Assembly (NCBI GenBank): GCA_036567845.1
Contig: DATCTT010000135.1
Span: forward strand, 1 to 39,851
DNA length: 39,851 bases
From: MWAR01 sp036567845
GTDB taxonomy: Bacteria; Muiribacteriota; Ozemobacteria; Ozemobacterales; Ozemobacteraceae
Direction of reading: 5' to 3'
Shown: piece by piece, positions 23,149 to 32,201 of the stretch
Layout of the letters: every line of letters begins with the position of its first letter
Numbering within the stretch: position 1 is the first letter of the stretch
Notes under the pieces: generated by a model
What the model was told of the DNA's origin: nothing
Databases searched by the model: none
Seen by the model: only the letters and a program-made list of their open reading frames with translations
Position numbers and translations under genes: made by a program

Positions 23149-26100
23149 ATGAGCCGCCGCCGGCTGCTCATCGCGGCCCTTTTCCTGACCGTCGCCACGC
23201 TCGGGGGTGCCGCTTGGCTCTTTCATGCCTGGAATCGGACGATTGAACTCCCAACGCCCGCTGCCGAGCTTCTCAAGCGTCGCATTGTCGATGAGACCGG
23301 CGCGGTGTTCTCCTACGACTCACTGAAAATTTCTGCCGCCACCGGCGAGGGCAGGGTGACGGGGGGCATCCTGAAAAATGCCTCTGACGCTTGCTTTGCG
23401 ACCATCGAAGACCTCCGCGTACAGCTCGCTTCAGGAACAGGGCTTCTCGATGTGCTGACGGGAGATGCGGCCGTCGACCGCATCTCCGCAAGCGGACTGG
23501 CAATCGATCTCAGAAGTATTCCCGAGCATTCCTTTCCTGCCTCGGAAACACATGCGGCAGCGATTCCCGTACGGCATCTCGATGTGACGGCGCTTCGGAT
23601 CACCACCGGGATCGGAACCTTTGTCGTCGATGCCGCAAGCATCGACCTTCGCCGCGTACGCGGGGATATGGCAGGGACGCTGCGCCTCACGGAAACCCCC
23701 TTCGGCGGAATGGCATCTGTCGCTTTCACGATTCCTTTCGATCTCGGCTCCAGTTCTGTCGCCATTGATTGGGAGGGATTGAACATTCCCCGCGCGGCCA
23801 CGTTGTACCCCTTGTTCTGGCTCTGGGGAATCGGTATCGAGACCGGTTCAGCCACGCTTTCCCTGAACTGGAGCGGTCATCTCAGAAGCCGTCTTGAAGC
23901 CATCGAATCGCATCTCGAACAACTGGTTGCCCAAGAGATGAAAGGCACTCTCGCCGTATCGGGACTCACTGTCCGCTGGAAGGAGCATGCGATCTCGATC
24001 GATGCCATGGCCCAAACAACGCCTTCCCGTCCCAATGCTTGGGATGGAAATGTAGAGGTGAGTATAGATACATCGCATCTCTCGGCCGAGTTCGCCGCTG
24101 AGCGGTCGGCTGGCGGCTGGGGGTTCGGCGCGAGTGGCTCGGCACGTCTCGGATCCGATTCCAGGGACCTGATCGCCCAGTTCACGGCGGTTCCAGAGGA
24201 AATCAAGCCGGGTTCCTCCCGGATCGGCTTCCAGATTCACCGTCCACCGGGGAGAGGCTGGCAGGGAAATCTCTCAGCAGTTGTGAATGGCTGGACGTTT
24301 GGCCGTCTCCCCGTCGAATCCGGTCACATCGATGCGGTGGCGGAAGGCAGAGATATCCGGTTCGGTCTCGAAGCTGCTTCGCTGGGCGGGCACCTGTTTG
24401 CCGATGGTTCCTGGAACCCGGAATCACGGATCATTGAAACGGATCTCCGAATGACCAGACTGCCCTCCGCGATCCTTCCGGATCTTGCGGAGCACGTTGA
24501 GGGACGCATTTCGGGGGAAGGACATCTCTTTGTCCCGCTTGGGCTTGTGGCAAGCTCGGGGTTCGAAGGTCGGATCGAGATCGAGGAACTTTCGTTCCAA
24601 AACCGTCGAGCCGATCGTGTTGTGGCGGGCCTTAAAATCCGCGGAGCGCACTGGAGTGTCATCGATCCCGAACTTGTGATCGCCTCCGGAAGTGCTCTTC
24701 GTCTCGATGGGCGGGTGTGTGCCGACGCGCTCGAAGGGGAAGTGACGGGGACCCATGTCGCTGCCGGTTTTCTCGGTCTCGACACGAACGAGATCGATGG
24801 GCGGTGCCAGTTCCGCGTCGATCTCAGTGGCACACCCGAGAATCCGGGCTTTACCGGGGAGTTGTGGGCCGAAGGAATCAGGCTCTGGGGGCGTGATGTG
24901 CGGCTGCTCCGGTCGAAGATCAGCGGCTCGAAACGGCTTCTGTCCCTCGAACATCTGGGGGCGGAGATCGCCGGAGGTGGTGAAATCCACGGTTATCTCG
25001 GGTTCGACATTCCCGCGAAAAAGCTTGTCGCGACTCGGTTCGACGTGACAAACGCCAGTATCGGGATGTTTGCGGACCTTCTGCCGGAGAAGAGCCGCCG
25101 ACTACGCCCGGAAGGCATCTTTCATGCGTCCTTCGAGCGTCTCGAGCAGCCCCGGGAGGACGGCTGGAGCTTTTCGCTGATCGCTCCCCGGCTCCATATT
25201 GCTTCGGCGCCGTTCAACGGCCTGTCCGTCGAGGGGGTCTGGTCGAATCACCAGCTCCAGCGTCTCGCCATCGGCGCTGGGACCGGGAACGGGACGATCT
25301 CGCTGCACGGAAATCAGTTGTCCGATGCCTGGTATGCCGGGGATGTATCGATCCGCGACGTCGACATGTCGGTCATCGGAACGATCATGCAGCTCGACTC
25401 CCCGCTTCATGGCACGCTGACCGCTGATGGAACGCTGGTCTGGAACGATATCATGCCCACCGGCCGGCTCACTCTGCTTGCGCGCGATCTGAACATCGGG
25501 GACCGGGTTCTGGGAAATGGCGGCGGTGAGCTTGTCATCGACCCGAGCGGCCTGACGCTGAACCGCGTTTCGTTCGATCGGATGGGCATCCAGCTCACTG
25601 GCAGAATGCTGCTGGACCGGGATCGTTCGTATTCCTGCAAGGTCCTGATGAACCGGACGGACCTCTCGGCGTTTCCTGCGGCGTTCGGTTTCCGGAGTTT
25701 CCAGCGCAACGATCTTCTCGTGACGGGCTCGTGCCGCGTCGAAGGACGCGCCGCCGGCATCCGTCCAGATAGAATAGAAGCGAATGTACAATCAATGGAG
25801 ATCCGGCGTGGAAAAGATCTCATCGTGGCGAACAGGCCGATGCAGTTCCTGTATCAGCATGGGATCCTCGAGCTGCGCTCGTTCGAGCTGAAATACAGGC
25901 AGGGGGTATTCGGGGCCGAAGGCACATGGGATCCCACCGGGATGACGGCGCTGACCCTTACCGGAAGAGACTTTTCCCTTCGTGCCCTCGGAAGCCTCCT
26001 CGAAATCCCAAACTGGGAGGCGGATGGAAGTCTCTCGTTCGACGGCGGCATCGTCGGCTCGTTCCCCTGCCTCCGACTCGATGCAGACATCGACGTGAAG

Positions 26101-27516
26101 GAGCTTGCCTACCAAAACCGGGTGATTCCCGAAGTGACCGGGAAGATCGAAGTGACCCCGGGCCTGCTCCGGCTCGAGGATGTCGACATCAATCTGCGTC
26201 ATTCTGCGATCGGTATCACTGGTACCGTTCCGATCCCGGGGGGGACAGGCTCGGAGCCGATCGACATCGCCCTCGAGATCGCCTCTGGACCGATCGACGA
26301 TCTCCCGCTGCTGCTTCCCGAGGCCTTTGCCGAAGCAAGCGGAACGATGCAGGCTTCGCTCCGACTTTTCGGACGGCCTCGTGCGCCCGCCGTTTCCGGT
26401 GAGATGCGGCTCTCCGCGGATGTTCTTGGTTTGCGTGGAATGAAAATACCGCTGAAGCAGGTGCAGATCGGCCTGACGACCCGCGATGGGGTTGTGCGGC
26501 TCGAACCGCTCCGTGCAACGATGGGGCGGGGGGTGCTCGAGGGAAACGGCCAAGTGAACTTCCAGGACGGGAATGGAGCGGTCACGGCGCACCTCTCGGG
26601 CCAGAAACTTGATCTGAACTGGAATGCCGTCGAGGTTTCGGGGGCAAGTGCGGCGATCGATCTCGGGGGATCTCTGTACAGGCCGATCGTGCGCGGCCGT
26701 GTGAAAGTGCCCCGGGGCCGCGCCCTGATCGGGGACATGAAGGCGGTCTCGATGGCGAAGCTGCCTCTGCCGCTCGAGGAGCTTGACTACCGCTTCGATA
26801 TCGAGATTCCGCGCAACTTTTGGGTAAAAAACTCGTTCATGAACGCCGAAATGCGCGGCGACTTCAGCGCCTTCGGCACGCTCGAACGGTTCCGGCTGAG
26901 CGGATCGATCCAGAGTGTACAGGGCTGGCTGTTCTTCCAACGCCGCAAGTTCCAGCTCGAAACCGGCGAGATCCGGTTCGGTGGCGAAGATGAGGTGATC
27001 AACCCGCATCTGTACATCAAGTCCGTGACGAATGTCCAGAACACCCAGATCTATCTGACGCTCGATGGAACGGTCTCTTCGTTCTCCCCACGGCTCCACT
27101 CGTCCCCGCCGCTGGCCGAAAGCGATCTGATTGCCCTGCTCACGCTGGGACGCAGCATGGAGCAGGCCCGCCAGACGGATGCCAAGGATCTCTTCGAAAA
27201 AGAGGTGCTCGAGGGCCTCAAGAATACGTATCTCTCGGGGCTTATCGGCTCGACGATCTCGACGGCGCTGAACCTCGACGAGGTGTTCTTTGGTTCCCTC
27301 TTCGACCGGACGACCGGCATTACACGGTCGTTCCTCCGGGTGGGAAAATATCTCGGACGGAATATATTCATTGCCTACGAGGGAACGCTTTCAAACGAAG
27401 GGGAAAAAACGTATATATTCGAGTACCGACTTCCGAGAGGGTTCTTTATCAACATCGAGGTCGAAAAGCCGCGCAACCGCACGCGCTTCGGTGTGAAATA
27501 CGACTGGAAATTCTGA
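23149..27516 (+). CDS. tamB: TamB-like translocation/assembly module or AsmA-like lipid-transport protein
   Basis: The 1455-residue protein has an N-terminal membrane anchor (about 6-25), then a very long region of repeated beta strands typical of the bridge-like AsmA/TamB superfamily that spans the periplasm. The C-terminal ~330 residues form the TamB (DUF490) domain. Recognisable pieces are a segment INPHLYIK, the conserved SPPLAESDLIALLTLGR, and a late ITRSFLRVGKYLG. It ends in a barrel-like FGVKYDWKF. TamB proteins are implicated in phospholipid movement to, and barrel assembly in, the outer membrane. No tamA-type barrel lies beside it. ATG 23149 directly begins a basic signal-anchor (MSRRRLL) with no clear Shine-Dalgarno. 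TATA islets occur at 27362-27367 and 27412-27417. The T2SS-F gene follows after 13 bases. Confidence 0.9.
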   Translation: MSRRRLLIAALFLTVATLGGAAWLFHAWNRTIELPTPAAELLKRRIVDETGAVFSYDSLKISAATGEGRVTGGILKNASDACFATIEDLRVQLASGTGLLDVLTGDAAVDRISASGLAIDLRSIPEHSFPASETHAAAIPVRHLDVTALRITTGIGTFVVDAASIDLRRVRGDMAGTLRLTETPFGGMASVAFTIPFDLGSSSVAIDWEGLNIPRAATLYPLFWLWGIGIETGSATLSLNWSGHLRSRLEAIESHLEQLVAQEMKGTLAVSGLTVRWKEHAISIDAMAQTTPSRPNAWDGNVEVSIDTSHLSAEFAAERSAGGWGFGASGSARLGSDSRDLIAQFTAVPEEIKPGSSRIGFQIHRPPGRGWQGNLSAVVNGWTFGRLPVESGHIDAVAEGRDIRFGLEAASLGGHLFADGSWNPESRIIETDLRMTRLPSAILPDLAEHVEGRISGEGHLFVPLGLVASSGFEGRIEIEELSFQNRRADRVVAGLKIRGAHWSVIDPELVIASGSALRLDGRVCADALEGEVTGTHVAAGFLGLDTNEIDGRCQFRVDLSGTPENPGFTGELWAEGIRLWGRDVRLLRSKISGSKRLLSLEHLGAEIAGGGEIHGYLGFDIPAKKLVATRFDVTNASIGMFADLLPEKSRRLRPEGIFHASFERLEQPREDGWSFSLIAPRLHIASAPFNGLSVEGVWSNHQLQRLAIGAGTGNGTISLHGNQLSDAWYAGDVSIRDVDMSVIGTIMQLDSPLHGTLTADGTLVWNDIMPTGRLTLLARDLNIGDRVLGNGGGELVIDPSGLTLNRVSFDRMGIQLTGRMLLDRDRSYSCKVLMNRTDLSAFPAAFGFRSFQRNDLLVTGSCRVEGRAAGIRPDRIEANVQSMEIRRGKDLIVANRPMQFLYQHGILELRSFELKYRQGVFGAEGTWDPTGMTALTLTGRDFSLRALGSLLEIPNWEADGSLSFDGGIVGSFPCLRLDADIDVKELAYQNRVIPEVTGKIEVTPGLLRLEDVDINLRHSAIGITGTVPIPGGTGSEPIDIALEIASGPIDDLPLLLPEAFAEASGTMQASLRLFGRPRAPAVSGEMRLSADVLGLRGMKIPLKQVQIGLTTRDGVVRLEPLRATMGRGVLEGNGQVNFQDGNGAVTAHLSGQKLDLNWNAVEVSGASAAIDLGGSLYRPIVRGRVKVPRGRALIGDMKAVSMAKLPLPLEELDYRFDIEIPRNFWVKNSFMNAEMRGDFSAFGTLERFRLSGSIQSVQGWLFFQRRKFQLETGEIRFGGEDEVINPHLYIKSVTNVQNTQIYLTLDGTVSSFSPRLHSSPPLAESDLIALLTLGRSMEQARQTDAKDLFEKEVLEGLKNTYLSGLIGSTISTALNLDEVFFGSLFDRTTGITRSFLRVGKYLGRNIFIAYEGTLSNEGEKTYIFEYRLPRGFFINIEVEKPRNRTRFGVKYDWKF

Positions 27517-27529
27517 GAGGAGGGGCGCC

Positions 27530-28480
27530 ATGAGTGATCTGAGAAATCTGTTCCTGCAGCTCGAGACGACGCTGGGTTCGGGGGTTCCGATCGTACGTGC
27601 GCTCCAGTTGATCTCGGAGAACATTCCGTGGCGGCTTCGCGGCAAAGTGACCCAGATCGCGAAAAGCGTCGACCGCGGTTCGACCCTGTCGGGGGCGATG
27701 GCCTCGGCAGGCGCGCCGTTCACGAAGATGCACGTCAGCTTCATCCGGTTCGGCGAAGAGGCCGGGTGTCTCGAAAAGGTATGCGGTGCCCTGGCACGGC
27801 ATGCCGAGCGGGAACTGTCGTTGCAGCAGGAAGTCGTGAACGCGATGCTGTACCCCGGCTTCGTCCTGGGTGTCGCTCTGGTTCTGATCCCTGTCATCAA
27901 TGCCATTCAGGCCGGCCGCCCATGGAGCGAAGGGGTGCCGACAGCCCTGTTGTATCTTGGGGGCTATGCAGGAGTGATCATCGCTGGTATCGCCATCTGG
28001 AGCAGTTCGCTGGCCGGAGCGGTCGACTCGGTTCTCGTGCATCTGCCGTTCCTGGGCGGCATCATGAAACAGACGGCCCTGGCGCGGTTCACCCGCGCCT
28101 TATCGGTCGGCCTGGCCGCCGGGGTGCCGCTGGTCCAGGCGCTCGAGACCTCGATCTCGGTGTGCGGCAACCCTTGGATCGAGAAACAGCTCGCGCATCT
28201 TCCGCGCCATGTCGGGGGAGGGAAAGGGCTCGCGTCGGGCTTTGAGATGTCCGGCTGTCTTCCCGGCACGCTACGCGAAATGATCACCGTCGGCGAGCAG
28301 AGCGGACGGCTTCCCGAGATGCTCGACAAGACCGCCACCTTCTTCGAGCAGGAGGCCGCAAACCGCATCGGCATGGTGATGAAGATCCTGCCGGCCCTCC
28401 TGTTCCTGATCGTGGCCGCCTATGTCGGGTATCGCATCATCGGCTACTGGCAGGGCATGTTTTCCGCCCTCGGAAACTGA
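27530..28480 (+). CDS. Type II secretion system F / PilC-type inner-membrane protein
   Basis: The 316-residue protein contains two copies of the T2SS-F helical domain (about 1-125 and 180-310). Each has a pattern like LxxGVPxxxALxxxxxxxxxP, and membrane helices follow at about 104-124, 141-163 and 285-307. Motifs SGVPIVRALQLISE in the first half and AAGVPLVQALETS in the second match the family. F proteins form the inner-membrane platform of type II secretion or type IV pili and couple to the ATPase. At 316 residues it is shorter than usual (about 400), with a trimmed N-terminus. ATG 27530 has a strong GAGGAGGGG. No E, D or prepilin peptidase gene is nearby, so it must work with parts coded elsewhere. 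Confidence 0.9.
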   Translation: MSDLRNLFLQLETTLGSGVPIVRALQLISENIPWRLRGKVTQIAKSVDRGSTLSGAMASAGAPFTKMHVSFIRFGEEAGCLEKVCGALARHAERELSLQQEVVNAMLYPGFVLGVALVLIPVINAIQAGRPWSEGVPTALLYLGGYAGVIIAGIAIWSSSLAGAVDSVLVHLPFLGGIMKQTALARFTRALSVGLAAGVPLVQALETSISVCGNPWIEKQLAHLPRHVGGGKGLASGFEMSGCLPGTLREMITVGEQSGRLPEMLDKTATFFEQEAANRIGMVMKILPALLFLIVAAYVGYRIIGYWQGMFSALGN

Positions 28481-28492
28481 GGTCGCATCCCT

Positions 28493-31282
28493 TTGCGCGA
28501 GCGGCTTGAACGCCTTCTGAACATTCGCCCCGACGAGTGGGGCGATCTGGTGTATTTCGGGCTGCTCAACACCCTCCTCTGGACCGGACTCACGATCGGG
28601 GAATCGGTCGGCGAGGCGCTGTTTCTCAAACGTGTCGGCGTCGAGTTCCTGCCATACATGTTCATTCTCTGCTCGCTGTTCGCGATTCCCGTCGGCCTCG
28701 TCTACGAGGAGCTGCAGCAGCGCATCGAGCGCCGCCGCCTCTCGTCGCTGCTGACTGTTGGGGCCGTCACGGCCGTCCTGTGCTCAATCCTGATGATTTC
28801 GACCGGCTGGTCTGTCGGCGACATCCAGGTGGGATTCATTCTCTTATATATCTCTCAGAATGCCATCGCCACCCTCCTCGCGGCACATTTCACGATCCTG
28901 ATTTCGGGCCAATTCACGACCCTTGACGCGAAGCGGCTGATCCCGATGATCCTGGGCGGGGCCGTGGCGGGTTCGATGGCCGGCGGTCTGATCGTCAGTC
29001 TGTGCGCCCCCCGGTTCGGCACGGCAAACCTGCTCTGGGTCTGGGTGTTTCTGCTGGGCATCGGCGAGATCTGGTTCGTCGCCGGGGGAAGAAGCCTCAA
29101 AACATCGCTCTGGAACCGGGAGGAGAAGGAACAGACCCCGAAATATGCCGGTGAGGGCTGGCTGGATAGGTGGTTCTACGAAACGCGGGCCGTCTTTTCC
29201 ACACCGCTGTTGATGCTTCTTGCCGCGTCGATGCTGATGATGACGATCTGCCGGTATTTCATCGAGTACCAGTACAGCGACATCTTCAACGCGCAGTTTG
29301 CCGGCGAGGCGGCGCTGGCCCGGTTCATCGGGGTTTACACGATCGTGTCGAACCTGGCTGCTCTTGCCGTCCAGGGGCTGCTGACCGGCCGGCTCATCCA
29401 GGGCCTCGGCGTAAGCAACGCGAACCTGTTCTACCCGGTTTCGACCCTGCTGGCCTTTCTCGGCACTGCGGCATCGTATTCGCTGATTCCGGGCATCTTC
29501 GCCCGGTTCAACCAGGAGGGGTTGCGGCGGGCGGTGTTTCAGCCGGTCATCAGCCTCTTCTACAACGCAATTCCGGCCAAGCGCCGCGCTCGTTCGATTG
29601 CCTTCAACGAAGGGATCATGATCCCGCTCGGCACAATCATCGCTGGTCTCATGATCATGCTGATGAAGGAACACCGGCTGATGTTCGTCATGTTTGCCGT
29701 TGCCCTGGCGGCGATCTGGGTCATGCTCGCCTGGGGGCAGCGGCAGGTGTACAGCCGGAGTCTGATTGAACTCCTCCGGCGGTCCCAGATCGAAAGCCTG
29801 TCGAATGACGAGAAGGATCTCGGTACACTCGATGCCCAGACCCAGATGCTCGTGATCGATGCACTCAGGGACGACAACGACGAGGTCGCGGAACTGGCCG
29901 CCGATCTTCTGATTCGCTATGGAAGCGCATCGGCGCGGCTCGCTCTGTTGCGGCAGGCAGCGACGGCCCGCACCACCCTCCAGATCATTCTCCTTTCCAA
30001 GCTGAATGCCTTTCCCGGGCCGGACACGCGGCAGTTCCTGCTGAAGGCCCTCGAGAATCCCAACGACGACGTGCGGCTTGCGGCTCTGAAAGCCCTGATC
30101 AATTATCCTCATGACGACGTGATCCGAAGCCGCGTCTGCGAATTCCTGGAGTATCCCGACGCACGTCATCGGGCGATGGCCGCAGCGGGGGTCGTGCGGG
30201 GCGGGGATTTGGTCCAGATGATGAAGGCACTGCTCGTGCTGCAGAACATGCTGTATGCGAAGGAGCCCGAGCACGTCGCCCTGGGGATTCATTCGCTCGG
30301 CCTGATGCGAGACGAGCGGTTTTGGGTAAATCTGCGGCCGTTTCTGACAAGCCCGGAACCACGGCTGAGGCTGGCTGCCATGCGGTCGATGAACCTGATG
30401 GTCCAGGCCGGCGAGGTATACGAGCATCTCGATATGCTTCAGCAGCTGATTCACGACCCCGTCAGAGAAATCCGAACCCTCTCGATCCAGATCTGCGGCC
30501 GCGTACGGGCGAGACAGAGCGCGAACCTGCTGCTCGAAGCGCTTGGGGACGCGAGCCCGCGCAACCGACGACTTGCGTTCGAAGCCCTTTCCGGCTGGGG
30601 ACCGGACCTTCTCCCCGACCTGCTGATGATCCTCGATGACCCGCAGGCATCGCTGCACGCTCAGGAAAGCGCCGTGCGGCTGCTCACGTTTTCGCAGGAC
30701 CCGAGCATCCAGAGCCGCCTTTCCAGATTCGGTTTCACCCAGATCCGTCTGATCTATGAGCTGAAGATCGACGAGATGTCGCTGAAGAGCGAACTGCCGT
30801 CCGACGAGGCGGAGTATCTGATGATGGCGCTGCGGGAGCGCGCCCAGGCCCTTCTGCGGCTCGTTCTCGCCCTCGTGGCCCCCGAGCAGAACCGCGAAGC
30901 ACGGACGGTGTTCCGTGGCCTCTACTCACCGAATCAGGAGATGATGAGCAACGCGATTGAGGCGCTTCAGACGATGGGGGAGCGGACTCTGATCTACCAC
31001 ATTTTGCCCGTTCTCGAGGGGCTCCCGCTCGAACAGATCGCGGAATACGGCCGGAGGGCGTTCGGAATCGAGACCCGCACGGCGCGTCTCGTGATCGGGA
31101 AGTATCTCGTTTCGATCGATCCGCTGCTCAAGGAAGCGGCGATTTACACCGTTGGGATCGTTGGCCTGTCCGACCTTGCGGCAGCGGTGAAAAAAATACG
31201 ACAGACGGATGCCACTTCGGTCGGCATCGCGACGGTTTCCGACTGGACTCTTGCGCGCCTCGTTCCCGGTGGGGCGCGTTGA
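28493..31282 (+). CDS. MFS/nucleotide-transporter-like membrane protein with C-terminal HEAT repeats
   Basis: The 929-residue protein has about 12 membrane helices in residues 15-430. They resemble the Npt1/Npt2 (ATP:ADP antiporter-like) branch of the MFS, and an example loop is AIPAKRRARSIAFNEG. A cytoplasmic C-terminal half follows (about 450-929) made of HEAT-like repeats; units such as NPNDDVRLAALKALINY and SPEPRLRLAAMRSMNL are clear. Known relatives carry HEAT and often a cNMP-binding domain in one chain; here the cNMP domain is a separate gene 25 bases downstream. The start is a TTG at 28493, the only near codon that keeps the first helix, with a weak GAGGT upstream. The substrate is not known. 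An islet TATATA is at 28845-28850. Confidence 0.85.
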   Translation: MRERLERLLNIRPDEWGDLVYFGLLNTLLWTGLTIGESVGEALFLKRVGVEFLPYMFILCSLFAIPVGLVYEELQQRIERRRLSSLLTVGAVTAVLCSILMISTGWSVGDIQVGFILLYISQNAIATLLAAHFTILISGQFTTLDAKRLIPMILGGAVAGSMAGGLIVSLCAPRFGTANLLWVWVFLLGIGEIWFVAGGRSLKTSLWNREEKEQTPKYAGEGWLDRWFYETRAVFSTPLLMLLAASMLMMTICRYFIEYQYSDIFNAQFAGEAALARFIGVYTIVSNLAALAVQGLLTGRLIQGLGVSNANLFYPVSTLLAFLGTAASYSLIPGIFARFNQEGLRRAVFQPVISLFYNAIPAKRRARSIAFNEGIMIPLGTIIAGLMIMLMKEHRLMFVMFAVALAAIWVMLAWGQRQVYSRSLIELLRRSQIESLSNDEKDLGTLDAQTQMLVIDALRDDNDEVAELAADLLIRYGSASARLALLRQAATARTTLQIILLSKLNAFPGPDTRQFLLKALENPNDDVRLAALKALINYPHDDVIRSRVCEFLEYPDARHRAMAAAGVVRGGDLVQMMKALLVLQNMLYAKEPEHVALGIHSLGLMRDERFWVNLRPFLTSPEPRLRLAAMRSMNLMVQAGEVYEHLDMLQQLIHDPVREIRTLSIQICGRVRARQSANLLLEALGDASPRNRRLAFEALSGWGPDLLPDLLMILDDPQASLHAQESAVRLLTFSQDPSIQSRLSRFGFTQIRLIYELKIDEMSLKSELPSDEAEYLMMALRERAQALLRLVLALVAPEQNREARTVFRGLYSPNQEMMSNAIEALQTMGERTLIYHILPVLEGLPLEQIAEYGRRAFGIETRTARLVIGKYLVSIDPLLKEAAIYTVGIVGLSDLAAAVKKIRQTDATSVGIATVSDWTLARLVPGGAR

Positions 31283-31307
31283 ACCGACACGACAACAGGT
31301 GTAGCAC

Positions 31308-32201
31308 ATGATCACCATCGAAAAAATCCTATTCCTGAAGCGGATCTCGATCTTCAAGAGCCTGAGCAGCCAGGAATTGCGTATGGTTGCCGAAGTCGTC
31401 AGCGAGGAGGAGTTCGCCGCCGGCGAAGTGCTGTTTCAGGAAGGACAGCTCGGCGATTGTATGTATCTCGTCGTTGAGGGCCGCGTCGCCATCATTACCG
31501 GTGTTCCGCCGAAGTTCAAGACTCTCGCGGTGTTCGAGACGGGCGACTTCTTCGGGGAGATGGGGCTCTACGACGACAAGCCGCGCGCAGCGACGGCGAT
31601 GGCCCGCGAGGCTTCGCGTCTGCTTGTGCTGCGCAAGAACGATTTCTGCGAGCTGATCTCCGAATACCCCGAAGTGGCCCTCGGCATCATGAAGGAGCTC
31701 AATCAGCGCCTGCGCGACACGAACATGAAGCTTCGCTCGTTCGAGGGCCAGGTCATCGACAAATCGACGCAGTTGTATTCAAGAGACTATTTTATAGAGT
31801 GCATGGCCACCGAGTTTCTCAAGGCAAAAAAGGAGAATTTCAGTCTTTCCTTCGTCGTCGCGTCGTGTTCGATCGCGCTGGGGAACGGCCCGGCAGACTC
31901 CACGCCGGACGAGGCACGGGAGCGGCTGATCGGGGGCGTCGGTCGCGTGTTCACGATGCATCAGCGGCCCACCGACCTGACGGCCCGATTGAGCGACGGC
32001 AAGGCTGTCATCCTGTTGTGCGAGGCCAACCGAGAGGGGGCTGCGGCGTTCCAGCGCCGGATCAGGAAGGACCTGGACAGGCTTCTGGTCGGGTTTCGCG
32101 AGACCCATGGCGGGGATGCTGAGTTGAAGTTTTCGGTTTTTGTGTTCCCAGCGGATTCTCAGGAACGCGAAGCCATGCTGGCCCTTCTTGACAAATGCTG
32201 A
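31308..32201 (+). CDS. cNMP-binding protein with degenerate GGDEF domain
   Basis: The 297-residue cytoplasmic protein has an N-terminal cyclic-nucleotide-binding domain (about 10-130). Its phosphate-binding cassette FGEMGLYDDKPRAAT (82-96) includes the Glu84 and Arg93 used to hold the cyclic phosphate. The C-terminal part (about 150-297) follows the GGDEF fold: TQLYSRDYFIECMATEF corresponds to the TGLxNRxxF start, and DLTARLSDGKAVILL to the RxGGDEF strand. The signature is replaced by SDGKAV and the DIDxFK metal site is gone, so it cannot be a cyclase. It is likely a signal-input subunit for the adjacent transporter. ATG 31308 has AGGTG six bases upstream. It overlaps the next gene by 7 bases. 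Confidence 0.88.
   Translation: MITIEKILFLKRISIFKSLSSQELRMVAEVVSEEEFAAGEVLFQEGQLGDCMYLVVEGRVAIITGVPPKFKTLAVFETGDFFGEMGLYDDKPRAATAMAREASRLLVLRKNDFCELISEYPEVALGIMKELNQRLRDTNMKLRSFEGQVIDKSTQLYSRDYFIECMATEFLKAKKENFSLSFVVASCSIALGNGPADSTPDEARERLIGGVGRVFTMHQRPTDLTARLSDGKAVILLCEANREGAAAFQRRIRKDLDRLLVGFRETHGGDAELKFSVFVFPADSQEREAMLALLDKC

Noticed and set aside
25792..27099. 435-codon minus-strand frame inside tamB
   Set aside because: Low-complexity antisense product; the tamB C-terminal domain is unmistakable on the other strand.
28844..30658. 604-codon minus-strand frame opposite the transporter/HEAT gene
   Set aside because: Its product is rich in Arg, Gln, His and Pro without any motif, as expected for the antisense of a GC-rich gene.
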